Assembly (NCBI GenBank): GCA_017511045.1
Contig: JAFWLM010000088.1
Location: 1 to 64,000, forward strand
DNA: 64,000 nt
Origin: Lachnospiraceae bacterium
GTDB lineage: Bacteria > Bacillota > Clostridia > Lachnospirales > Lachnospiraceae
Reading direction: 5' to 3'
The notes beneath the pieces were generated by a model, which searched no databases, was not told the origin of the DNA, and saw nothing but the letters and a program-made list of their open reading frames with translations. Made by a program: the position numbers and the translations under genes. Within the stretch, counting starts at the first letter, position 1; each line of letters opens with the position of its first letter. Of this stretch, positions 1-8,460 are shown in pieces.

Positions 1-15
1 AAAGGAGAGGGTGCC

Positions 16-507
16 ATGTGTACAAATAATTGCAAAGATGAAAAAATGAAGGCACTGGATGTTGTGCTGGATGATCATGGCCACGACAGTGGTTCATTGA
101 TCACCATCCTTCAGAAGGCGCAGGACATCTACGGCTATCTTCCGGCAGAGATCATCTATTATGTGGCTGCACAGACCGGAACAACGCCGGCGAAAGTCAT
201 GGGCGTTGCAACGTTCTATACCCAGTTCCGCTTAGAGCCGGTCGGCAAATATCTGATCATGCTCTGCAAAGGAACGGCCTGCCATGTAAATGGTTCCGAC
301 AGGATCGAAGCTTCGATCACCACTGAACTGGGGATCCAGAATGGACAGACAACAGAAGACGGGCTGTTCACACTTAAGAATGTGGCCTGCCTCGGATGCT
401 GTTCCCTGTCTCCTGTAATGATGGTTAATGATGAAACTTTCGGAACGCTGACTCCGGAAAAAGCGATCAGCATTCTGAATGATTTCCGCAGCAGAGAGGA
501 GGCCTGA
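16..507 (+). CDS. stnA: StnA: NuoE-like [2Fe-2S] subunit of a bifurcating transhydrogenase
   Basis: NuoE/HydC-type thioredoxin-like subunit carrying one [2Fe-2S] cluster. Ligands are visible as C84-x4-C89 (CKGTAC) and C125-x3-C129 (ACLGCC), the spacing expected for the 24 kDa complex I subunit; 163 aa is a normal length. The ATG follows an AAAGGAGAG site. The gene is separated by 3 bp from stnB, and stnC follows, so the three form one operon whose promoter lies before the window. In the family this subunit passes electrons to or from the FMN subunit. Together with a NuoF-like and a GltD-like subunit it fits the Sporomusa-type Nfn (StnABC, also called NfnABC of the Bfu family), which couples NADH, ferredoxin and NADP. 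The family assignment is firm; the exact reaction is inferred from the gene set. Confidence 0.85.
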   Translation: MCTNNCKDEKMKALDVVLDDHGHDSGSLITILQKAQDIYGYLPAEIIYYVAAQTGTTPAKVMGVATFYTQFRLEPVGKYLIMLCKGTACHVNGSDRIEASITTELGIQNGQTTEDGLFTLKNVACLGCCSLSPVMMVNDETFGTLTPEKAISILNDFRSREEA

Positions 508-510
508 AAC

Positions 511-2262
511 ATGAGAATTGTAGTTGGAGAAGGCAGCTGCGGAATCGCGGCAGGTGCCGGAAAAGTATATGACGCACTGAGTCAGCTGATCACACCGGAT
601 GATCCGTTTACTTTGGAGATCACCGGCTGTATCGGCATGTGTTTCTTAGAGCCGATCGTGGATATCTATGAAGGAGAAGAACTTCTTGCCCGTTTGGTCC
701 ACGTTGATGCAAAAGATGCGGAACGCATCGTAGATGCAGTTAAGAGCAAAGATCTTGCTGCGATCGAAGCATTAAAGATCAAAGACGATGATGCTTCTTT
801 CCTTACGCAGCAGACCAGGATCGCGCTTCGCAACTGCGGAATTATCGACCCGACGGATATCAAAAGCTATAAAGCAAGAGACGGCTATAAAGCGTTAGAA
901 AAAGTTTTGAAGACCATGACTCCGGAAGAAGTCATTGAAGAGATCAAGACCTCGGGTCTTGCAGGAAGAGGAGGAGCAGGCTTCCCGACCTGGTTTAAAT
1001 GGAATGCTGCAAGAGGATCAGAAGGAGAAGAGAAGTACCTGATCTGTAATGCGGATGAAGGTGATCCGGGTGCCTTTATGGACCGTGCCGTCATCGAAAG
1101 TGATCCGCACAATCTGATCGAAGGCATGCTGATCGCAGCTTATGCAATCGGTGCAAAAGAGGCGATCGTTTACGTTCGTGCTGAGTATCCTCTGGCGATC
1201 ATCCGTCTGGAAAATGCAATCAAACAGGCTACAGAAGAAGGCCTGATCGGAGATCATATCATGGGAACGGACTTCAGCTGCAAGTTCCGCTATATGGCAG
1301 GTGCAGGTGCATTTGTCTGCGGTGAAGAAACTGCGCTGATCGAATCCCTGGAAGGAAAACGCGGTATGCCGCGGCTCAAACCGCCGTTCCCGGCAGCAGC
1401 AGGCTATCGGCTGAAACCGTCCAATATCAATAACGTTGAGACCTTTGCGAATGTCGCATGGATCATCAACAACGGCGGAGAAGCTTTCGCGGCAATGGGA
1501 ACCGAGGGGAGCAAAGGAACAAAAGTTTTTGCAGTTACAGGAAAAGTAAAACGGGGAGGTCTCGTTGAGATCCCGATGGGCCAGACCCTGCGTCATGTCA
1601 TCTTTGATATCGCAGGCGGTATCCGTAATGAAAAGAAGATCAAAGCGGTTCAGATGGGCGGACCGTCCGGCGGCTGCATTCCGGAAAATCTCCTGGATAC
1701 GGTGATCGACTATAAAGCGCTGGGAGCAACCGGTGCGATCATGGGATCCGGCGGAATGGTCGTTATGGATGAAAATACCTGTATGGTCGGTATGGCAAGA
1801 TTCTTCCTGGATTTCACATCCAAGGAATCCTGCGGAAAATGTGTTCACTGCCGTATCGGAACAAAGAGAATGCTCGAGATCCTGACCCGCATCGTTAACG
1901 GAGAAGGCGAAGAGGGCGATATTGAACTCCTGGAAGAACTCTGTAATGCGATCAAGGACGGCGCGCTCTGCGGCTTAGGCCAGACAGCACCGAACCCGGT
2001 CCTTACTACGATCCGCTACTTCAGAGATGAGTATGAGGCACATATCAAAGAAAAGAAATGTCCGGCAAAAGAATGCGTGGAGCTTTTAAGCTATCATATC
2101 GATCCGGAGTCCTGTAAAGGCTGCACGATGTGCGCAAGGAAATGTCCGGTGCAGGCGATTTCCGGAGAAGTGAAAAAGCCTCACGAAATCGATCAGAACG
2201 TATGTATCAAATGCGGCCAGTGTTACACCCTGTGTAAGTTTGGCGCGATCAGTGTAGAGTAA
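511..2262 (+). CDS. stnB: StnB: NuoF-like FMN/NADH-binding subunit with C-terminal ferredoxin
   Basis: 583-aa NuoF/HydB-type subunit, the expected site of NADH oxidation and flavin-based bifurcation. A short N-terminal segment holds C10, C40 and C44, a possible [2Fe-2S] site of the HydB type. The core has the FMN/NADH motifs GRGGAGFP (from residue 152) and NADEGDPGAFMDR (from 180), then GAFVCGEETAL. The helical domain has CGKCVHC (C441, C444, C447) plus a later Cys near 487 for the N3-type [4Fe-4S] cluster. Two ferredoxin motifs end the protein (CKGCTMCARKC and CIKCGQCYTLC). All motifs are intact, unlike the paralogue at 52842-53942. It sits between stnA and stnC with an AGAGGAGG site before the ATG. 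Cytoplasmic; no signal or membrane segment. Confidence 0.88.
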   Translation: MRIVVGEGSCGIAAGAGKVYDALSQLITPDDPFTLEITGCIGMCFLEPIVDIYEGEELLARLVHVDAKDAERIVDAVKSKDLAAIEALKIKDDDASFLTQQTRIALRNCGIIDPTDIKSYKARDGYKALEKVLKTMTPEEVIEEIKTSGLAGRGGAGFPTWFKWNAARGSEGEEKYLICNADEGDPGAFMDRAVIESDPHNLIEGMLIAAYAIGAKEAIVYVRAEYPLAIIRLENAIKQATEEGLIGDHIMGTDFSCKFRYMAGAGAFVCGEETALIESLEGKRGMPRLKPPFPAAAGYRLKPSNINNVETFANVAWIINNGGEAFAAMGTEGSKGTKVFAVTGKVKRGGLVEIPMGQTLRHVIFDIAGGIRNEKKIKAVQMGGPSGGCIPENLLDTVIDYKALGATGAIMGSGGMVVMDENTCMVGMARFFLDFTSKESCGKCVHCRIGTKRMLEILTRIVNGEGEEGDIELLEELCNAIKDGALCGLGQTAPNPVLTTIRYFRDEYEAHIKEKKCPAKECVELLSYHIDPESCKGCTMCARKCPVQAISGEVKKPHEIDQNVCIKCGQCYTLCKFGAISVE

Positions 2263-2273
2263 GGAGGCCGGCA

Positions 2274-4307
2274 ATGAGCGAGATTAAAATTATTATTGAT
2301 GGAATCGAATGCGTCGCACAGTCCGGTGAAACGGTCCTGGATATTGCGAAGAAAAACGGGATCTATATTCCGACTCTGTGCCATGATGAAAGTGTTGCAA
2401 AATACGGAGCATGCGGATTATGTCTGGTGGAAGGCGAAGGACTTCCGAAACTGATGCGTGCCTGCTCAACGATCCCTGCAGACGGATGGGTCCTGCATAC
2501 AGATTCGGACCGCGTCTTAAGGGCAAGAAAAGTAGCACTCGAACTTTTAATGAGTGATCACGACGGCGACTGCAAGGGACCTTGCTCTTTGAACTGCCCG
2601 GCAGGAACCGACTGTATGGCCTATGTGAACGAAATTGCAAAAGGCAATTATCATGAGGCTGTAAAGATCATTAAAGAAAAATTCCCGTTCCCTGCAAGTA
2701 TCGGACATGTATGTCCGCATCCGTGCGAGGACGCATGCAGAAGACAGTATGTTGAGGCATCGATCTCCATTGCATATCTGAAGCGCTTCGCAGGTCTTAA
2801 GGATTTGGAAAAAGATACCTGGAAGCCGGAAGTGGCTCCGGAAACAGGAAAGAAAGTTGCCATCATCGGCGGCGGCCCGGCAGGAATGACCGCGGCATAC
2901 TTCCTGAGGACCTATGGCCATCAGGTGACAGTATATGATGCAATGCCGAATATGGGCGGAATGATCCGCTACGGAATTCCGGAATACCGTCTTCCGAAGA
3001 AGATCGTTGATCGGGAAGTCAAAGAGATAGAAGATCTCGGAGTGGAACTGAAGAATAATGTTAAGATCGGAAAAGATATATCCCTGGATGAGATCCGTAA
3101 AACAGCGGATGCAACGATCCTTGCGATCGGCTGCTGGACCAGTACCAATGTCGGCTGCCCGGGTGAAGATGCGGAGGGTGTTTTAGGAGGCATCGATTTC
3201 CTTAGACAGAACATTTTAGGGAATCCATATGATATTGAAGGAAAGAACGTTGCTATTGTCGGCGGTGGAAATACCGCAATGGATGCCTGCAGAAGTGCAG
3301 TGCGTCTAGGCGCTGAAAATGTATATGTCATTTACCGTCGTACCAGAAACGAGATGCCGGCAGATGATGAAGAAATTGAAGAGGCAATCGAGGAAGGCGT
3401 ACAGTTCAAATTCCTGACAAACCCGGCAGAGATCATTTCTGAAGGCGGTCATGTCAAAGAAATCAAACTGCAGGTTATGGAGCTTGGAGAACCGGACGCA
3501 AGCGGCAGAAGAAAACCGGTTCCGGTTGAAGGCAAGTTTGAGACCCTCGAGGTTGATAACGTGATCGCTGCAATCGGACAGAAGGTCAATCTCGAAGGAA
3601 TTGAGGTTGAACTGACAAACAGAGGCGTGATCTCAGCAGATGAGAATACCTTCCGTACAAATCTCGAAGGCGTTTTCGCAGTGGGTGATGCCATTAAGAC
3701 CGGAGACCGTATCGCAATTGCTGCGATCGGAACAGCAAATAAAGCGGCGGATGTTGTTGACAGCTATCTGAAAGGGGAATTGGTTCCATACAGAAAGCCG
3801 TATTATTCCGAACGTGATCTGGATGTTGTGAAAGAAGAGCTTTCACAGAAAGAAAAGAAGGCAAGAGTCAAAGTCCCGAAACGCCCGGCAGAAGAGAGAA
3901 AACATGACTTCAATGATATCGTGATCGAACTCAGCGAAGAGGAAGTGATGGCTGAGGCTTCGAGATGTTTAGAGTGCGGCTGCCATGACTTCCATGACTG
4001 CACTCTGATCGAATGTGCGAACTGCATGGAGATCTGCCCGTCCAGACTGAAGGGCGAGAAGCATCCGGGCTTTGTGGAGACAAAACTGGTCACGATCGAG
4101 CGGAACCAGAATAAGTGCGTTCTCTGCAATCTCTGTGTACGTACCTGCGATGAAGTTGCAAAGAAGGGCATTCTCGGACTGGTCGGAAGAGGATTTACGA
4201 CGGTGATCAAACCAGAGTTCAATGATCCGGCCACGATCGCAGGCTGCAAAGACTGCCATAAGTGCTTTGACATCTGCCCGACAGGAGCATTGAAATTACT
4301 CTCGTAA
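2274..4307 (+). CDS. stnC: StnC: NuoG-type ferredoxin fused to GltD/NfnB-like FAD oxidoreductase
   Basis: 677-aa fusion. Residues 1-70 are a NuoG-like [2Fe-2S] domain (C36, C47, C50, C64). A His/Cys-rich stretch follows at 93-114, then a GltD-type module with an FAD dinucleotide fold (GGGPAG near 199), a second fold (GGGNTAMD near 332) and the basic NADP-type motif YRRTRNEMPA. The C-terminal 120 residues carry further ferredoxin motifs, including CVLCNLCVRTC and CKDCHKCFDIC. In StnABC this subunit reacts with NADP(H) while StnAB handles NADH; ferredoxin is the third partner. No [FeFe]-hydrogenase H-cluster domain is encoded nearby, which argues against HydABC. The start follows AAGGAGG. A promoter for the next gene overlaps the 3' end. 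Confidence 0.82.
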   Translation: MSEIKIIIDGIECVAQSGETVLDIAKKNGIYIPTLCHDESVAKYGACGLCLVEGEGLPKLMRACSTIPADGWVLHTDSDRVLRARKVALELLMSDHDGDCKGPCSLNCPAGTDCMAYVNEIAKGNYHEAVKIIKEKFPFPASIGHVCPHPCEDACRRQYVEASISIAYLKRFAGLKDLEKDTWKPEVAPETGKKVAIIGGGPAGMTAAYFLRTYGHQVTVYDAMPNMGGMIRYGIPEYRLPKKIVDREVKEIEDLGVELKNNVKIGKDISLDEIRKTADATILAIGCWTSTNVGCPGEDAEGVLGGIDFLRQNILGNPYDIEGKNVAIVGGGNTAMDACRSAVRLGAENVYVIYRRTRNEMPADDEEIEEAIEEGVQFKFLTNPAEIISEGGHVKEIKLQVMELGEPDASGRRKPVPVEGKFETLEVDNVIAAIGQKVNLEGIEVELTNRGVISADENTFRTNLEGVFAVGDAIKTGDRIAIAAIGTANKAADVVDSYLKGELVPYRKPYYSERDLDVVKEELSQKEKKARVKVPKRPAEERKHDFNDIVIELSEEEVMAEASRCLECGCHDFHDCTLIECANCMEICPSRLKGEKHPGFVETKLVTIERNQNKCVLCNLCVRTCDEVAKKGILGLVGRGFTTVIKPEFNDPATIAGCKDCHKCFDICPTGALKLLS

Positions 4308-4318
4308 ACGGGTATAAT
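4290..4318 (+). promoter_or_regulatory. Sigma-70-type promoter for the 4371 gene
   Basis: TTGAAA (4290-4295), a 17-nt spacer and a perfect TATAAT (4313-4318). It overlaps the last codons of stnC and lies about 50 nt before the next start codon, so the surface protein gene probably has its own transcript. Confidence 0.65.
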
Positions 4319-4370
4319 GCTTTGGTCTTTCCTCTGGAAGACAGACAAAATCTGGAAATGAGACTATTTT

Positions 4371-5705
4371 ATGACTAACAGACGAAAACACTTGAGAATC
4401 ATTACGGCTTTGCTTACCGTATTTATTGCTTTCAGCCTTTTCTTTGCCGCAGAACTGCCGCTTCAGACAAGGGCTGATGAAGCAACAGAAATCTGGACCT
4501 ATAAAGATCTGCTGAAAATAGCGGACGATCCGGCTGGCTCATATAAGCTGATGGCGGATATTGACCTGAAGGGGAAAATCTGGACTCCGGTGGATTTCAG
4601 CGGAACTTTTGACGGTGACGGACATGCAATCTTAAATGCAAGCATCAATCAGACCGGGGCGGGCACTAACAAAGTGTACGACGGCAATATGAAGTCTTAT
4701 GACACTTACTTCTCCGGCTTCTTTTCCTCGCTGAAGGATTCGACGGTAAAGAATACGAAGTTTCTGGGAGTGGAGGTCTCCGTTGATACGAGTGATCCGA
4801 CCTTCGCAGGCGGGATCGCCGGCTATATGGAAAACAGCACGATTGAGAACTGTACTTTATATGGCAAGGTGACACTTTATACGTCAGGGAAGGCCTTTGG
4901 AGTCGGCGGAATTGCAGGCTTTGGAAATGGTTCCATTACTGCAAGCAGTTCTGACATGACCCTGGTCTGCGTAGATAAAGACCGCAGCAATAAAGATGAA
5001 CAGTTTTTAGGCGGGGCTTATGCTGCCGGCTATATTGATCTTACAGATAATACCATTCAGCTCGACGGCTATGATTCCGATCATGGTTATGTTCATGACG
5101 GCGGTCTTGTCGGAATGTATATTCTGTATCCGGAAGGAACAGAGCATGAAGGTGCGATTACCGGGAACACGGTTGCCGGACAGATCACTTTCTTTGAGGA
5201 TAATGAAGACCGCAGAGCATATTGTGAAGCTTATATCGGCGAGGTTATGAACTGGAGCTTTGCAAATGATGAGGCTTTCTCTGATGAAAACTTCACCGGG
5301 ACAGAAGTCGACGATTATGACACCGTCCTTCTTCCTCATAATTGTACGGATCCGAAATTTGAGCAGACTGCAGCTGCGTCCACAGAGACTGAAAACGGAT
5401 ATACCGAGTACCGTTGTGCGACCTGCGGATACAGCTATAAGGCGGATTTCCTTCCTGTTATCGGAAATTATGTGGATCCGGAGGAGATCAACAACAATCT
5501 GACTCCGACTGCAAAGGCATCCGGACAGACTTCTTCCGGCAAAAGCTGGCTGATCATTGTCATTATTGTGGTCGTATTGATCATCATTGCTGCAATCTTC
5601 CTTTTAATGAAAAAGAAAAAGGTCGACGAACAGAGATTGGACAAAGCAGCATTAAGGTCCTCAGGAGACAGAAAGAAGGACAAAGACAGTTATAAAGAAT
5701 CATAA
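4371..5705 (+). CDS. Membrane-anchored surface protein with GLUG-like repeats
   Basis: 444 aa; specific function not recognised. An N-terminal signal peptide is evident (basic start, hydrophobic residues 10-32, Ala-rich end before RADEATE). Residues 40-230 resemble the beta-helical GLUG-type repeats of clostridial surface proteins (IDLKGKIWTPVDFSGTFDGD, then 'GGIAGY' and 'GGIAGFGNGS' units). Near 345-370 a Cys pair (YRCATCGYSYK) resembles a small repeat found at the ends of Firmicutes surface proteins. A single transmembrane helix (SWLIIVIIVVVLIIIAAIFLL) and a short lysine-rich tail close the protein, so it is anchored by a C-terminal helix and not by an LPXTG sortase signal. It has its own promoter and no obvious tie to stnABC. 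Adhesion or wall interaction is only a guess. Confidence 0.6.
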   Translation: MTNRRKHLRIITALLTVFIAFSLFFAAELPLQTRADEATEIWTYKDLLKIADDPAGSYKLMADIDLKGKIWTPVDFSGTFDGDGHAILNASINQTGAGTNKVYDGNMKSYDTYFSGFFSSLKDSTVKNTKFLGVEVSVDTSDPTFAGGIAGYMENSTIENCTLYGKVTLYTSGKAFGVGGIAGFGNGSITASSSDMTLVCVDKDRSNKDEQFLGGAYAAGYIDLTDNTIQLDGYDSDHGYVHDGGLVGMYILYPEGTEHEGAITGNTVAGQITFFEDNEDRRAYCEAYIGEVMNWSFANDEAFSDENFTGTEVDDYDTVLLPHNCTDPKFEQTAAASTETENGYTEYRCATCGYSYKADFLPVIGNYVDPEEINNNLTPTAKASGQTSSGKSWLIIVIIVVVLIIIAAIFLLMKKKKVDEQRLDKAALRSSGDRKKDKDSYKES

Positions 5706-5715
5706 TATTTTTATA

Positions 5716-5744
5716 TTGTAATCACTATATACTTGTGATATTGT
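5716..5744 (+). promoter_or_regulatory. Putative promoter of the folT leader
   Basis: TTGTAA (5716-5721), a 17-nt spacer and TATTGT (5739-5744) place a start of transcription near 5751, just before the riboswitch. The same stretch holds an inverted repeat, TGTAATCAC (5717-5725) and GTGATTACA (5743-5751), which could be an operator or the end of the upstream transcript. Confidence 0.4.
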
Positions 5745-5756
5745 GATTACATCAAT

Positions 5757-5880
5757 TACACAGAGTAGAAATGCAAGCGTTAAGTGCCGCCGGGACGGGG
5801 AGCTGTCCGGAGGACGAAAAATAAGTTGCAGAAGTTATTATTTCATCTATTTGCGTCTTGCCTTTCGCATCCCGCTGTCC
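5757..5880 (+). promoter_or_regulatory. Tetrahydrofolate (THF) riboswitch
   Basis: The leader carries the hallmarks of the THF (folT) riboswitch: GAGTAGA near the 5' end, the conserved GCGTTAAGTG, a G-rich hairpin (CCGGGAC...GTCCGG), GGACGAA, and a 3' segment CGCATCCCGCTGT. Terminal ACAG (5759-5762) pairs with CTGT, and GCAAG (5773-5777) can pair with CTTGC (5857-5861). A terminator hairpin and then folT follow directly, the usual arrangement for a folate-sensing OFF switch on a folate importer. Pattern and context are both seen in the sequence; ligand response is inferred. Confidence 0.85.
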
Positions 5881-5896
5881 TTAAAAACGGATAACG

Positions 5897-5937
5897 AATC
5901 CTCTTTTTGCAGCGGGCAAAAAGAGGATTTTTGTTTC
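5897..5937 (+). terminator. Riboswitch-controlled terminator before folT
   Basis: A 14-bp perfect stem (5897-5910 with 5916-5929), 5-nt loop and T-rich tail lie between the THF aptamer and the folT ribosome binding site. It fits the expression platform of the riboswitch: ligand-bound RNA would terminate here. Confidence 0.8.
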
Positions 5938-5978
5938 TTGATGGACAAAAGGGGACAATAGTCAAAGGAGAAAGAACT

Positions 5979-6584
5979 ATGAAAAAGAAAATGACTGTCC
6001 TTGATATTACGATCTGCGCAGCAATGATCGCGCTGCATATTGTGCTTGATCTTTTCCTTACGATCCGAATCGGAGAATTATATAAGATCACACTGAACAC
6101 GCTGCCGTTTGTTGTTGTCGGTATGATGTGCGGACCGGCTGAAGGTGCGCTGTCCGGTCTTGTCGGATGCTTTTTAAGCCAGATGTTAGGCCCTTACGGT
6201 TTAATGGTCACGACCCCGATCTGGATCATTCCGGGTATGCTTTCCGGTCTCTTTTCAGGTCTTATCTATAAAGCATTTAAACGCAAAACGACCATTCCTG
6301 CGATTGCCATTACAGTCTTTGCTGCAGAACTGATCACTACCATCTATAACTGGTTCGGAAGTTATCTCGGTGACGTCATTATCCTGAAAGACATGAAGCT
6401 TGAGGTGCTGGTGGCAGCGATCCCGATCCGTCTTGCGAACTGGGCACTTCGCTGCGTCGTCTTTACGATCGTACTTGTTCCGCTTTGCAAGACCCTCTTA
6501 AAATCCTGCCCGGCAGGTATCCGTCAGGCCAAACTGAATGCGAAGGCTGCCGCTGAAGCAGCAAGTGCAAGTGCAGAAAGCTAA
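5979..6584 (+). CDS. folT: FolT: folate-specific S component of an ECF transporter
   Basis: 201-aa integral membrane protein with about six hydrophobic segments, matching the S component of energy-coupling factor transporters. It binds folate at the membrane and works with a shared EcfAA'T module that is not in this window. The start is the ATG at 5979, which has AAAGGAG (5964-5970) at good spacing; the in-frame upstream ATG at 5907 falls inside the terminator stem and is rejected. The THF riboswitch upstream supports the folate assignment. A lysine/alanine-rich tail follows the last helix. The next gene is convergent, separated by two hairpins. Confidence 0.85.
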   Translation: MKKKMTVLDITICAAMIALHIVLDLFLTIRIGELYKITLNTLPFVVVGMMCGPAEGALSGLVGCFLSQMLGPYGLMVTTPIWIIPGMLSGLFSGLIYKAFKRKTTIPAIAITVFAAELITTIYNWFGSYLGDVIILKDMKLEVLVAAIPIRLANWALRCVVFTIVLVPLCKTLLKSCPAGIRQAKLNAKAAAEAASASAES

Positions 6585-6624
6585 AAAAGAGACGCCTGTA
6601 TAAATGGGTGGTAATCATAAAAAC

Positions 6625-6664
6625 AAAAAAAGACGGCCATGGGATTTCTCATGACCGTTTTCTT
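6625..6664. terminator. Bidirectional terminator between folT and LysR
   Basis: A hairpin around CATGGGATTTCTCATG, extended by ACGG/CCGT, is followed by TTTTCTT on the + strand and by TCTTTTTTTG on the - strand. It can end both convergent genes; the longer T run favours the - strand gene. Confidence 0.65.
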
Positions 6665-6677
6665 ATGTTATACAAAC

Positions 6678-6705
6678 ATCGGGCAGGAAGATTCACCTGC
6701 CCGAT
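6678..6705. terminator. Second intergenic hairpin
   Basis: Perfect 10-bp stem ATCGGGCAGG (6678-6687) with CCTGCCCGAT (6696-6705) and an 8-nt loop, just beyond the LysR stop codon. There is no strong T tract on either side, so it is a transcript end or stability element of uncertain strength. Confidence 0.45.
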
Positions 6706-6721
6706 TATTATAGGTTGATCA

Positions 6722-7600
6722 TTAATCTGAGTAGGTCAGAAAATTCGCAAGGGATGAGAACTGGATAAAGCGTTTGGCAGCAGGAGATGCGATCTCTTCC
6801 GGCTGCATTGCTATTCCGATATTGACCGTATGGGCTGGGGTAAGGGAGAGCGGAACAACATTATCTCCCAAAGACTGCAGCCAGATCTTATTCATCAAAG
6901 TGACGCCAAGGCCTGCTTCCACCATTGCATAAGCAGCATACGGATCATGTGTACGGTACTTCGTGTTCGGTTTGATCCTTTTATCGTCCAGGAACAGGGA
7001 GTTATCGGTTTCCTGACCGGTATAGAATTCGATAAAAGGTTCTTTTTCGAAGTCTTTAATATTAAAAGATGACTTGTGTGCATATGGGCTGTCTTTCGAA
7101 ACGATCGCCACCAGTTCGTCTTCCAACAGATGGACCCAATGGTATTTTCCTTTTCGTTTACTGATGATGCAGAAATCAGCTGCGTTGTTTTCGATCATTT
7201 TAACGAGCTGGGTGGAGGTTCCCTCCACGATACGTACTTCAATATCCGGGAATTTTCTTGTGAAGTCAAAGATCAGCTTTGAGATCTGCGGATAGAAGTT
7301 ATTGTATGCAGTTCCGATAATGATCTCGCCTTTTTCAAGCCCCTTCAACTGTGATGCCATCTGATTAAGCTGTTCTTCCTGACGGATGATCTTGATGATC
7401 GAAGGGAGGAGCTCTTCACATTCTTTTGTCGGAGTAACTCCTGAGTGGGTACGGTTCAGCAGAATAAGATCGGTTTCTTCTTCTAATGCAGAGATTGAAC
7501 GGCTGACACCGGATGGAGTATAGCCAAGCTCTTCGGCTGCATCAGAAAGGCTGCCGGTCTGAATAGTTTTCAGTAAGATTTTATATTTTTCTGTATCCAT
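6722..7600 (-). CDS. LysR-family transcriptional regulator
   Basis: 292 aa with the standard LTTR layout: N-terminal winged HTH (LSDAAEELGYTPSGVSRSIS, residues 16-35) and a two-lobed effector-binding domain (residues 88-285). The ATG at 7600 follows a GGAGGAAAAT site on the reverse strand, so a start 11 codons upstream is less likely. It reads toward folT and away from folA. The target is not evident. The 312-bp gap before folA contains three ATGTCA/TGACAT elements that could be its operators. Effector unknown. Confidence 0.8.
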   Translation of the reverse strand: MDTEKYKILLKTIQTGSLSDAAEELGYTPSGVSRSISALEEETDLILLNRTHSGVTPTKECEELLPSIIKIIRQEEQLNQMASQLKGLEKGEIIIGTAYNNFYPQISKLIFDFTRKFPDIEVRIVEGTSTQLVKMIENNAADFCIISKRKGKYHWVHLLEDELVAIVSKDSPYAHKSSFNIKDFEKEPFIEFYTGQETDNSLFLDDKRIKPNTKYRTHDPYAAYAMVEAGLGVTLMNKIWLQSLGDNVVPLSLTPAHTVNIGIAMQPEEIASPAAKRFIQFSSLANFLTYSD

Positions 7601-7912
7601 ATTTTCCTCCTGTCTTTTGTGACAAAACTGCAAAACTATGGTTTATTTCTTTCCTTGACATCAACATAACACTGGCTTGATGAAATGTCAACATATGAAA
7701 TGACATTTTGCGCAAAATGAAAAATGCAATGATTTGATGCCTGATGTGCAAAAACGAGAGAATACAAAATTTGGTATGATCTTCAGACTGGTAAACACTA
7801 TATCTTGTGGTTTTTTCGTTGCTTTTCCGGGCGGTTTTTGATACAATTCATTAGATTATGGGTTTCTATAGCCTTTTGGCAGATACTTTAGAAAGAAAAG
7901 TGGGGAAATATT
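7601..7912. promoter_or_regulatory. Intergenic region between LysR and folA
   Basis: This 312-bp gap has no gene. Near the LysR start it carries TTGACAT (7655-7661), ATGTCAA (7685-7691) and ATGACAT (7700-7706), a possible operator set. Before folA a promoter candidate has TTGCTT (7819-7824), a 17-nt spacer and TACAAT (7842-7847), giving a leader of about 58 nt. The remainder is AT-rich with no other clear signal. Confidence 0.5.
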
Positions 7913-8416
7913 ATGATCAGTATGATAGTTGCGGCAGATAAAAACTGGGCCATCGGTAACGGCGGGAAACTGCTTACGAATATTCCGGATGACCTTCGTT
8001 TCTTCCGCCAGACGACCAGAGACCAGGTCGTGATCATGGGGAGAAAGACAGTGGAAAGCCTTCCAGGCGGACGTCCGCTTCCAAACCGCACAACGATCCT
8101 GATCACACGCGATCCGGATTTTAAGATGAATGACGTGGTCATAGCACATAGTGTGGAAGAAGCGCTGGAGGAGGCAAAGAAGTATCATTCCGATATTTAT
8201 ATTGCCGGCGGCGGAGAGATCTACGAACAGATGCTGGATCTCTGTGATGAGGCACTTGTAACTTATATTGATTACTCCTATCAGGCAGATACCTATTTTC
8301 CGAATCTTGATAAGAGACCGGAATGGGTGTTGGCTTCGGAGTCTGAAGAGCAGACCCACTTTGACATTGTTTATTATTACAGAACTTATGTAAGACGTAA
8401 GGACTTTATCGGCTGA
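7913..8416 (+). CDS. folA: Dihydrofolate reductase
   Basis: 167-aa DHFR that reduces dihydrofolate to tetrahydrofolate with NADPH. Visible motifs are MIVAADKNWAIGN at the start, IPDDLRFF with the acidic substrate-binding residue, VIMGRKTVESLPGGRPLPNR, and IAGGGEIYEQ. The near-invariant Trp22 (E. coli numbering, in MPWNLP) is replaced: the segment reads LLTNIP. I believe this occurs in other clostridial DHFRs, but it changes an active-site wall. It starts after a GGGGA site and probably leads an operon with trpS and the topoisomerase genes. It is 1.3 kb from the riboswitch-controlled folate importer. Confidence 0.9.
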   Translation: MISMIVAADKNWAIGNGGKLLTNIPDDLRFFRQTTRDQVVIMGRKTVESLPGGRPLPNRTTILITRDPDFKMNDVVIAHSVEEALEEAKKYHSDIYIAGGGEIYEQMLDLCDEALVTYIDYSYQADTYFPNLDKRPEWVLASESEEQTHFDIVYYYRTYVRRKDFIG

Positions 8417-8460
8417 TAAGCCTTTTTCAAAGGAATAAGAAAGACAGAAAGGGAAAAGAA

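Noticed and set aside
1018..1848. A 276-codon open frame antisense to stnB
   Set aside because: It lies fully inside a strongly supported gene, has Cys/Phe/His-rich composition with no known domain, and lacks a sensible ribosome binding site.
16..4307. Electron-bifurcating [FeFe] hydrogenase HydABC
   Set aside because: The subunits resemble HydC and HydB, but the third protein has a GltD-type FAD/NADP module and no H-cluster motifs.
4371..5705. Sortase-anchored (LPXTG) protein
   Set aside because: The C-terminal hydrophobic helix is not preceded by an LPXTG-like motif; it appears to be a plain transmembrane anchor.
5907..5978. N-terminal extension of folT
   Set aside because: The codons lie in the riboswitch terminator and the ATG at 5979 has an ideal AAAGGAG site.
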